DNA of 5,391 nt from contig JACQHM010000187.1 in assembly GCA_016199025.1 (NCBI GenBank), forward strand, positions 1 to 5,391, in the 5' to 3' direction. The stretch comes from Candidatus Methylomirabilota bacterium. Its GTDB lineage: Bacteria; Methylomirabilota; Methylomirabilia; Methylomirabilales; JACQHM01. Positions 1 to 4,960 of the stretch are shown one piece after another. Position 1 is the first letter of the stretch, and every line of letters starts with the position of its first letter. Below the pieces are notes generated by a model. The model had not been told where the DNA came from, did not search any database, and worked only from the letters and a program-made list of their open reading frames with translations. The position numbers were made by a program, and so were the translations under genes.

Positions 1-1145
1 CTCTGGATGACCGATTCGTGGAGATGATGCCTGTGCCGCACCCCCGTGCGGCGGTCCACATAATGCGACGAGGCCGGAAAGACCCACTACCACACCCACT
101 GCCGGTCAGCGTTAGGGTACTTGCGGGCGATGGCATCCGGCAATGGGGCCCGGCCCAGGCCTTGGGCCAGATCCTCCGCATGCTGCCGACGGACCTTCTC
201 CAGGTGCACCTCTAAAGGTTCCCTCACCACGGCCGGAAGCATGGTCACCCGGTCCTTAAGCCCCTTGCCGTCACGGACCGTGAGCTCATGGCGGTGAACG
301 TCGATGTCTTTGACCCTCAGGCGTAGACATTCCAACAGCCGCAGACCGGAGCCGTACAGCAGCGTGCACACCAGCCGCGGGGTCCCGTCCAGCTCATCCA
401 GCACCGCCCTGACCTCCTGGCGGATCAGTACGACCGGCAGCCGTCGGGGCCGACGGGCCCGCACGACGCCTTCGAGCTGGCCCAACGGGCGATTCAGCAC
501 ATTGCCGTACAGAAACAGCAGGGCGGCCAGGGCCTGGTTCTGGGTCGAGGCGGCGATGCGTTCGTGCACGGCCAGGTGTGTCAGAAACTGGTTGACTTCC
601 GGCTCGCCCAGCTCCGCCGGGTGGCGCTTCCCGTGGAAGCAGATGAACCGCTTGATCCACCCAGCATACGCCTCCTCGGTTCTCTGACTATAGTGACGGG
701 CACGGATCGCTTGGCGCACCCGGTCCAGGAGCATGGAGTCTGGGGCCACCGCGGGTATGGAACCGCTTACGACTCGACGTAACCCACCACCCCTGGGCGG
801 TGCCTGCCCAGCCTGGCTGAGCCGCTTCAGCTTCAGCGCTTGTTCTCCCCCTTGACGGATCGTGGGTTCGTGCAGTGGCTCCCGATGGTCCGGGACCCTC
901 ACGGGACGAAGCGAAGGCTCCACTTCGACCGGCTCTTGGGCAAAGAGGGCCAGCAGGTGGGCGAGATCCCTATTGGTGTGGGGAACCGTCCAGTACTTCT
1001 CCTCGGGATGCCAGCGGCGACCGACAACAGTCTTGATCTTCGCTACGCGCTCGGGGGTATACGGAACGAGCACGATGAGCCGTCCCGCCTCCCCTGGCCT
1101 GATTTGAATCGGGTCCGTCGGCGACGTCAGCACTGTCTCACCCAC
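1..1145 (-). pseudogene. Integron-integrase-type tyrosine recombinase, interrupted by an amber codon and cut by the window edge
   Basis: This is a DNA strand-exchange enzyme of the tyrosine recombinase superfamily, closest to integron integrases (IntI). With the GTG at 1145 as residue 1, a SAM-like core-binding domain covers about 138-226 (HYSQRTEEAYAGWIKRF, HGKRHPAELGEPEVNQFLTH). The catalytic domain follows, with the active-site Arg in YGSGLRLLECLRLRV and the beta-hairpin Lys in DGKGLKDRVTMLP. The IntI-specific patch is visible as ARKYPNADRQWVW. A TAG at 87-89 then ends the frame. Beyond it the same frame continues WVFPASSHYVDRR and RHHLHESV to base 1, as in intact relatives. The HxxR box and Tyr nucleophile lie outside the window, so the stopped product would be inactive. 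An N-terminal extension (about 20-70) has the motif VLVPYTPERVAKIK and RRWHPEEKYWTVP, resembling a HARP-type domain. I prefer the GTG at 1145 because GGAGG lies 5 bases upstream; an ATG at 1217 and a TTG at 1232 are in-frame alternatives. Family call is firm; pseudogene status is inferred. Confidence 0.85.
87..89 (-). other. In-frame premature TAG stop in the recombinase
   Basis: The minus strand reads CAG TGG GTG TGG TAG TGG GTC TTT CCG. Integron integrases normally read W-x-W-Q-(Y/W)-V-F-P here, so TAG sits where CAG (Gln) is expected, a single C-to-T change. Frame and family similarity are kept on both sides, so this is a point nonsense mutation and not a frameshift. A sequencing or assembly error and amber readthrough remain possible. 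The other complete genes in the window end in TGA or TAA, so UAG reassignment cannot be tested here. Confidence 0.85.
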
Positions 1146-1150
1146 AGCGA

Positions 1151-1155
1151 CCTCC
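1151..1155 (-). promoter_or_regulatory. Ribosome binding site favouring the GTG start of the recombinase
   Basis: GGAGG on the minus strand lies 5 bases before GTG at 1145-1143. The longer in-frame starts (ATG 1217, TTG 1232) have only a weak GAGAGG upstream of the ATG. The extra residues they would add are Arg-rich and unlike the start of the conserved region. Confidence 0.5.
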
Positions 1156-1241
1156 GGGCTTCTTTGGTACCCGCTTGACGACTCGACCTGCCTCCTCAGG
1201 CGACGGGATGGGACCATGCCGCGGCCTCTCAAAATACGATA

Positions 1242-1272
1242 GCCCTTTAGGGCTCACCCTGCCCCAAAGGGC
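1242..1272. repeat. Compound inverted repeat (hairpin) upstream of the recombinase
   Basis: GCCCTTT (1242-1248) pairs with AAAGGGC (1266-1272). Directly inside, AGGG (1249-1252) pairs with CCCT (1257-1260) around the loop CTCA, leaving GCCCC as a one-sided bulge. It lies about 100 bases before the preferred recombinase start. No T-run follows on the minus strand (ATCGTATTTTG comes next), so it is not a clear terminator. It could be a leader structure or a protein site. Confidence 0.5.
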
Positions 1273-1388
1273 CGTGCACACGTGTTCCTCCCGCTGGACG
1301 CTGGTCTGGTTCGATTGCGTGTCCCCGCCGGCCGCCAGGGCCGCACCCTCCCCTTCCACAGAACCGGGGGCGCCGTCGAAGTAGCCAT

Positions 1389-1417
1389 ATGCTACTCCCC
1401 CACCGGGGGGATGTCAA
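1389..1417 (-). promoter_or_regulatory. Sigma70-type promoter with a CsoR/RcnR-family-like operator in the spacer
   Basis: On the minus strand TTGACA (1417-1412) and TAGCAT (1394-1389) are separated by exactly 17 bases. The spacer is TCCCCCCGGTGGGGGAG, an inverted repeat of a C-tract and a G-tract. With its flanks, the plus strand reads ACTCCCCCACCGGGGGGAT. A/T-flanked C-tract/G-tract inverted repeats placed over promoters are the known operator form for CsoR, RcnR and FrmR repressors, which answer to Cu(I), Ni/Co or formaldehyde. The promoter points at the recombinase start about 245 bases away; no metal or aldehyde gene is next to it. The promoter call is good; the regulator identity is an inference from operator shape. 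Confidence 0.55.
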
Positions 1418-1497
1418 GACTAAATGTGTCAGAGAGTATGCCATAACTGCCGAAAACTGAACAGCCCTGGGAGGACCTCTGACTTCTCTGGCCCGCC

Positions 1498-2427
1498 TCA
1501 CGGCCCAGGCGAGTTCTTCGCGAGCTGAAAAAGCCCCCGGGCCACCTTCCTGCCCTGCAAGACCTTCCTCACCTCGTCCGGATCAAGGAGCCCTTCCTCA
1601 GAGATTACCCCGGTAAGGAGTCGGAGAGGCGTCCTCTCGAAGAGGCGGTTTTTCACCATGACCCCCTTCGGTGACCTCCGCCAGATCTCCTCCGGCCTCT
1701 CCTCGCGGATGGTGAAGAAGCGTTCTAAGGGCTTTGGGAGGAACTTTCGGCTGTCACACAGGACGTAGAACGGAACGCTGTCGGTTCTGGCGGCAAGGGC
1801 CAGGGCGTAGGTCCCGACTTTGTTGACAAGGCCGGAAGGGAGGAGGGCGTCGGCTCCCATCAGGCAGAGGTCCGCCTCCCGGACGAGGCCGGGAAGTGCC
1901 GCGTCCACGACCAGCGTGACGGAGATGCCTTTCCGGGTCAAAAGCTTTGCGAGCCTCAGACCTTCCCCAGCAGGCCTCCCCTCGGAGCAGAGGACGGAGA
2001 ACCGTGCCCTTTGTCGCTTGGCCAGGAGAAGAGTGTTCATGACCGTCAAGCTATAGGAGTAGATGAGGACAGCCTCAGCCGTCTGGAGAAGCCCCACTCC
2101 CCTCCTGGTTACCTGCTCCGAGGCAGTCCGCATGCCCGTGAGGAAGGCCTTCGCTTCCACTTCGATCATCTTTCTGATTTCCCCTTCCCGCGTCCCCTCC
2201 AGGGTGAGCCACAAGGCATTGACGAGGTTGAGGAGGGAGGCCATGGAGGGCTGGGCCTGAAGCAGCCTCCAGGTAAAGGTGGAGAATCGGGTGAGAAACC
2301 GCTCGGGCGTGAGACCCCTCGCTCCTTTCACAAACAATAGGGTAGCCTGGACGGCCTTCTCCGTCAGCTCGAAGGCCCCTGATGTCCTGTTCCGCTCAAT
2401 GGCTTGAAGGAGCTCTGTCCAACCCAT
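1498..2427 (-). CDS. eIF2B alpha/beta/delta-like protein (ribose-1,5-bisphosphate isomerase/MtnA superfamily), catalytic Cys position changed
   Basis: A 309-residue cytosolic protein of the eIF2B-subunit/MtnA/ribose-1,5-bisphosphate isomerase superfamily. An N-terminal helical region (about 1-110, starting MGWTELLQAIERNRTSGA) precedes a Rossmann-like C-terminal domain. Superfamily motifs visible there are VLIYSYSLTV, CSEGRPAGEGLRLAKLL, LMGADALLPSGLVNKVGTYALALAA (shown in parts: GADAL and NKVGTYALALAA) and VPFYVLCDSRKF. In MtnA and archaeal R15P isomerases the first motif is (L/M)THC with a catalytic Cys; here it reads IYSYS, with Ser at the Cys position, while the Asp of GAD is kept. Isomerase activity is therefore doubtful, and an eIF2B-like sugar- or nucleotide-phosphate-binding role is more likely; the substrate is unknown. 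A GTG at 2463 would add 12 residues, but the ATG at 2427 fits the usual start of relatives. It ends in TGA and is divergent from cinA. Confidence 0.8.
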   Translation of the reverse strand: MGWTELLQAIERNRTSGAFELTEKAVQATLLFVKGARGLTPERFLTRFSTFTWRLLQAQPSMASLLNLVNALWLTLEGTREGEIRKMIEVEAKAFLTGMRTASEQVTRRGVGLLQTAEAVLIYSYSLTVMNTLLLAKRQRARFSVLCSEGRPAGEGLRLAKLLTRKGISVTLVVDAALPGLVREADLCLMGADALLPSGLVNKVGTYALALAARTDSVPFYVLCDSRKFLPKPLERFFTIREERPEEIWRRSPKGVMVKNRLFERTPLRLLTGVISEEGLLDPDEVRKVLQGRKVARGLFQLAKNSPGP

Positions 2428-2475
2428 GATCAGCGCTCTTGAAGCGTAGGGCTTGCAGCCCACAGCCCAGTCTTT

Positions 2476-2503
2476 ATAATAAGAGCAAGCCTTCAGTTTT
2501 CAG
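2476..2503 (-). promoter_or_regulatory. Candidate promoter of the eIF2B-like gene
   Basis: On the minus strand CTGAAA (2503-2498) and TATTAT (2481-2476) are 16 bases apart. The -10 matches consensus at 5 of 6 positions and the -35 at 4 of 6. It ends about 50 bases before the ATG at 2427. The match is modest and the region is repeat-derived, so this is tentative. Confidence 0.3.
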
Positions 2504-2639
2504 CCGTCGCCTGATTGCGGATTACCGATTTCGGATTTCGGATTGAAGGAGAGGTGCATACGCTCGACTGAGCTCGTCGCAGGCTTCCCAAATCCGCAAT
2601 CCTGAGGGCTGATCGCTGGAAGCTTCCGGCTGAACGCTT
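2487..2639. repeat. Outer imperfect inverted repeat enclosing repeat copy 1
   Basis: AAGCCTTCAG (2487-2496) and CTGAACGCTT (2630-2639) are inverted repeats matching at 9 of 10 positions. They enclose the 89-base element and smaller degenerate units of the form gctgaNc/gctgga plus the palindrome GGAAGCTTCC (2618-2627). This suggests two repeat types nested in the eIF2B-cinA gap. Statistical support is limited. Confidence 0.4.
2513..2601 (+). repeat. 89-base interspersed repeat, copy 1
   Basis: It starts GATTGCGGATT and ends AATCCGCAATC, a perfect 11-base terminal inverted repeat. The left arm contains tandem TCGGATT units. The core, from GAAGGAGAGGTGCATACG to GGCTTCCC, holds a small stem CGAC/GTCG. 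It matches copy 2 (4681-4769) at 85 of 89 positions in the same orientation. No target-site duplication was found. It codes for nothing and lies between the divergent eIF2B-like gene and cinA, ending 54 bases before the preferred cinA start. Size and ends suggest a REP/MITE-like non-autonomous element. Confidence 0.85.
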
Positions 2640-2645
2640 ACCAAT

Positions 2646-2650
2646 GGAGG
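2646..2650 (+). promoter_or_regulatory. Ribosome binding site that sets the cinA start at GTG 2656
   Basis: GGAGG at 2646-2650 is followed after 5 bases by GTG at 2656. The ATG at 2644, in the same frame, overlaps this site and has no purine-rich sequence upstream (GAACGCTTACCA). The GTG start gives MLKVTIIAIGRELLTG, the usual beginning of the family. Confidence 0.7.
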
Positions 2651-2655
2651 GTGAG

Positions 2656-3507
2656 GTGCTCAAGGTTACAATCATCGCCATCGGGAGGGAGCTTCTCACC
2701 GGGCGGGTCCGTGATGCGAACGCCTCCTGGCTCGCCCGTCGGGTGACAGCTTTGGGCGGCCAGGTTCAACGGATTGCCATAGCCGACGATGACCCGGCCC
2801 AGGTCGCCCGAGAGCTTCAACGGTCGCTAACGGACGGGGCTTCTCTTGTCCTCACGACGGGGGGCCTGGGGCCGACGGCCGATGACCGGACGCTTCAAGG
2901 GATCGCCCTTGCCTTTGGCTGCACCCTGGCCCTTCACCCTCAAGCCCTCCAGATGGTGAAGGAACGGTACTGGGCCCTGGCGGCCGAAGGGTCCGTCCAG
3001 GATGCCCACATCACCGAGAGCCGTCAGAAGATGGCCATCCTCCCCGAGGGCGCCATCCCCCTCCCGAACCCGGTGGGGGCTGCCCCCGCCGTCCTCTTAA
3101 AGATCCATGGGGTGACGATTGTCTCCCTCCCAGGGGTTCCGGCCGAGATGCAGGCGATCTTCGAAGCCTCCGTCCTCAACCTCCTGCGGGCGATGACCCC
3201 CCAAGCGGCCTACCAGGAGAGGACGCTGGTCACCCCCTTCGGTGACGAATCCCTCCTCGCCCCGCTTCTGGAACAGGTGATGAAGAGGATTCCCCAGGTC
3301 TCTCTGAAATCCCGGGCGACCCGTTTCGGTCCCCAGGTGAAGCTAGAGGTGGTCCTCAGCACCTCGGCTCGGACAGAGCCGGAGGCGGAGGCCCTCCTTC
3401 AAGAAGCGGAGGCCGAACTGAAGCAGGCCATCAGGTCTCAAGCAGAGCGTTCATCGGCCCCTGGTCTCGACAAGGAAAAGAAAGAGCACGGCGGCGAAGA
3501 GGGCTAA
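2656..3507 (+). CDS. cinA: CinA-type protein, COG1058 (MoaB/MogA-like) domain only
   Basis: A 283-residue cytosolic protein of the CinA N-terminal family. This domain is related to molybdopterin-binding MoaB/MogA, and characterised COG1058 members hydrolyse ADP-ribose-like pyrophosphates in NAD metabolism. Seen in order: IIAIGRELLTG (6-16), RDANASWLARR (19-29), TTGGLGPTADDRT (67-79), LPNPVGAAPAVLL (136-148) and SLPGVPAEM (157-165). A smaller alpha/beta region (about 185-262) includes RATRFGPQVKLEV. The PncC nicotinamide-nucleotide amidase domain that completes full-length CinA (about 400 residues) is absent; the frame ends in TAA and no PncC sequence follows. The last 18 or so residues (GLDKEKKEHGGEEG at the end) are charged, low-complexity and overlap the transporter's 3' end on the other strand. 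The start follows the GGAGG site at 2646. Family call is firm; the exact substrate is not shown. Confidence 0.88.
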   Translation: MLKVTIIAIGRELLTGRVRDANASWLARRVTALGGQVQRIAIADDDPAQVARELQRSLTDGASLVLTTGGLGPTADDRTLQGIALAFGCTLALHPQALQMVKERYWALAAEGSVQDAHITESRQKMAILPEGAIPLPNPVGAAPAVLLKIHGVTIVSLPGVPAEMQAIFEASVLNLLRAMTPQAAYQERTLVTPFGDESLLAPLLEQVMKRIPQVSLKSRATRFGPQVKLEVVLSTSARTEPEAEALLQEAEAELKQAIRSQAERSSAPGLDKEKKEHGGEEG

Positions 3508-4665
3508 CGAAGCGCCGAAGGTAAAGGCGAAGGGGGCGCCGAACCGTTCCCAGAGGGAGCCCATGAGGAGGCTCGCCGGGAGGGCGGCGAAGCCAATGGT
3601 TGCGTGGTACAGACCAAAGGCCGTTGCCTGGGCATGGGCGGGGACCAGGTCCGCAACCAACGCCCGTTCCACCCCCTCTGTCAGGCCGAAGAAGAGGCCG
3701 TAGAACGCGAAGAGCCCCCAGATCTGCCAGACCTCCTCCGCATTCGCAAAACCGAGATACGCGGCCCCGTACACGATCCACCCGCTGATGATCCCCACCT
3801 TCCGGCCGAAGCGATCCGAGAGTATCCCTCCAGGCACGGCGCTTCCACTTTTGACAACATGGAGGAGGAGCCAAAGGAGGGGGAGGTGGGCACTGGCAAC
3901 CCCGACCTGTTCTGCCCGAAGGAGCAGAAAGGCATCGCTGGAGTTCCCCAACGTGAACAGGGCGACGATCGGGAGGAAGGTTGTGAAGCGACGATCGAAG
4001 GGCTTCAGGCGAAAAGCAGGGGTAGACGGTTCCTTCGCGGCCTTTGGCGGGAGCTCTTGGACCAGGCTGATGAGGATGGCGACCGAGAGGGCGGCGGGGA
4101 TGGAGGAGAGCCAGAAAATAGCCCTTAAGCTCCCACCAACGAGGGGAAGGAGAAGAAAGGCGATCAACGGACCAAAGACGGCCCCTAGGTGGTCCATGGC
4201 CCGGTGGAAGCCAAAGGCCTTCCCCCTGATCGCCTCGTCGGTGGAGTCGGCGATGAGGGCATCCCGGGGCGAGGTCCGGAGGCCCTTCCCCACCCGATCG
4301 ACGAAGCGTAACGCCAGGACGTGCCAGGGGAAGGCTGCTATAGCCATGAAGGGCCTGGTCGTGGAAGAGAGAGTGTAGCCAGTGACCACAAGGGATTTGC
4401 GCCGCTTCAAGCGATCCGAGAGCCAACCGGAGAGAAGCTTTACAAGGCTCGCGGTGGTCTCGGCGATCCCTTCCACCAGCCCCACGAAGGTCGGGCTTGC
4501 CCCCAAAACTTTGGTCAGGAAGGCCGGAAGGAAGGGGTAGATCATCTCGGTGCTCACGTCGGTCAGAAGGCTGACCCCGCCCAAGACGTAGATGTTACGC
4601 CCTATCTTCTTCGAGGGCTCCCTCCCACCCGCCGTCGTTCCCGAGGGTGGTTTCTCACCGATCAT
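3451..4665 (-). CDS. MFS transporter, about 12 membrane segments
   Basis: A 404-residue inner-membrane carrier of the major facilitator superfamily. It begins with a polar N-terminus (1-24), then hydrophobic segments. The two halves each carry the MFS loop 2-3 signature: GWLSDRLKRRKSL (80-92) and GGILSDRFGRKVGI (279-292). Subfamily motifs include SLLTDVSTEMIYPFLP (32-47), GLVEGIAETTASLVKLLSG (62-80) and DRVGKGLRTSPRDALIADS (123-141). A cytoplasmic linker (about 204-228, LPPKAAKEPSTP) splits the halves. This subfamily is widespread beside unrelated genes, and the substrate cannot be read from sequence; drug or metabolite efflux is plausible. I chose the ATG at 4665 because a GGGGGG run lies 7 bases upstream. 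A TTG at 4767 would start translation inside repeat copy 2 and is unlikely. It converges on cinA and overlaps its end by 57 bases, and is divergent from ftsE. Confidence 0.88.
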   Translation of the reverse strand: MIGEKPPSGTTAGGREPSKKIGRNIYVLGGVSLLTDVSTEMIYPFLPAFLTKVLGASPTFVGLVEGIAETTASLVKLLSGWLSDRLKRRKSLVVTGYTLSSTTRPFMAIAAFPWHVLALRFVDRVGKGLRTSPRDALIADSTDEAIRGKAFGFHRAMDHLGAVFGPLIAFLLLPLVGGSLRAIFWLSSIPAALSVAILISLVQELPPKAAKEPSTPAFRLKPFDRRFTTFLPIVALFTLGNSSDAFLLLRAEQVGVASAHLPLLWLLLHVVKSGSAVPGGILSDRFGRKVGIISGWIVYGAAYLGFANAEEVWQIWGLFAFYGLFFGLTEGVERALVADLVPAHAQATAFGLYHATIGFAALPASLLMGSLWERFGAPFAFTFGASLALFAAVLFLFLVETRGR

Positions 4666-4680
4666 GTTCCAGCCCCCCTG

Positions 4681-4769
4681 GATTGCGGATTGCCGATCTC
4701 GGATTTCGGATTGAAGGAGAGGTGCATACGTTCGACTGACCTCGTCGCAGGCTTCCCAAATCCGCAATC
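4681..4769 (+). repeat. 89-base interspersed repeat, copy 2
   Basis: Same length, orientation and 11-base terminal inverted repeats (GATTGCGGATT ... AATCCGCAATC) as copy 1, with four substitutions: two in the left arm, one in the core, one in the loop of the CGAC/GTCG stem. It lies 15 bases before the transporter ATG, inside the predicted leader, and is antisense to that gene. Copy 1 is sense to cinA. This difference argues against a cis-acting riboswitch-like role and for an inserted repeat. Confidence 0.85.
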
Positions 4770-4790
4770 TACAATCCCAAATCTAAAATC
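4770..4790. repeat. Degenerate short tandem units next to repeat copy 2
   Basis: The sequence TACAATCCCAAATCTAAAATC continues the AATC-spaced pattern of the element's right arm (AATCCGCAATC). On the minus strand it reads as loose units of GATT plus 3-6 bases. It is absent after copy 1, so the array has probably grown or decayed separately. It is short and low-complexity. Confidence 0.45.
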
Positions 4791-4798
4791 TGGACGCT

Positions 4799-4827
4799 AC
4801 AGTAAAGGGCGGCCACCCCTTTGTCAA
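4799..4827 (-). promoter_or_regulatory. Candidate promoter of the MFS transporter
   Basis: On the minus strand a perfect TTGACA (4827-4822) is followed after 17 bases by TACTGT (4804-4799), a poor -10 match. The spacer holds an inverted repeat: plus-strand AAAGGG (4804-4809) and CCCTTT (4817-4822), loop of 7, which could be an operator or a weak hairpin. The transcript leader would be about 130 bases and would include repeat copy 2. Confidence 0.45.
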
Positions 4828-4860
4828 GCCCTTTATCCTTCAAGATCCAAGGTTTTCCCC

Positions 4861-4888
4861 TTGCAAAGTCACCCAGATCTGCTACAAT
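4861..4888 (+). promoter_or_regulatory. Candidate ftsE promoter with extended -10
   Basis: TTGCAA (4861-4866) and TACAAT (4883-4888) are 16 bases apart, and TGC directly before the -10 forms a TGn extended -10. It lies about 70 bases before the ftsE start and is divergent from the transporter promoter. There is no other gene between. Confidence 0.6.
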
Positions 4889-4960
4889 CCATTTTCGATC
4901 TTTGCCTCGGGATTGGGCCTAAGTTTTGCAGGCGAGACGGGAGGAGGCCGGCGGGGCACC

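Larger units (their letters stand above)
1146..1497. other. Non-coding stretch between the recombinase and the eIF2B-like gene
   Basis: About 350 bases without a gene I can support. Short frames here have no family-like sequence. The stretch holds the CsoR-like operator/promoter (1389-1417), a compound hairpin (1242-1272), a small hairpin (GTAGC, CATAT, GCTAC) at 1381-1395 overlapping the -10 box, and the 8-base palindrome ACACGTGT at 1278-1285. If the promoter serves the recombinase, its transcript would have a leader of about 235 bases, GC-rich and able to fold. An integron attI would lie in this position, but I see no GTTRRRY-type core and no attC, so none is called. Confidence 0.55.

Noticed and set aside
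1138..1359. A 73-codon minus-strand frame starting at a GTG upstream of the recombinase
   Set aside because: It overlaps the recombinase start and has no recognised family or good ribosome site; kept only as part of the unexplained leader.
1270..1390. A 44-codon minus-strand frame from the ATG within CATATG next to the -10 box
   Set aside because: The ATG overlaps the -10 region, so it would lie upstream of the transcription start; no similarity seen.
1233..1497. A possible attI site or attC cassette beside the integrase
   Set aside because: I found no GTTRRRY/RYYYAAC pair and no cassette-like arrangement; the next gene is an ordinary minus-strand gene reading toward the integrase.
3431..4426. 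A 331-codon open frame on the minus strand inside the MFS gene
   Set aside because: It is rich in Pro, Arg and Gly, has no recognisable domain, and shares its strand with the MFS frame, which has clear family motifs. Long spurious frames are common in GC-rich DNA.
4664..4767. A longer MFS protein from the TTG at 4767
   Set aside because: The added 34 residues are encoded by repeat copy 2 and unlike transporter N-termini, and the ATG at 4665 has its own purine-rich site.
4804..4834. A rho-independent terminator from AAAGGG/CCCTTT
   Set aside because: The stem is only 6 bases, has no T-run on either side, and lies between the divergent starts, so it fits an operator or promoter spacer better.
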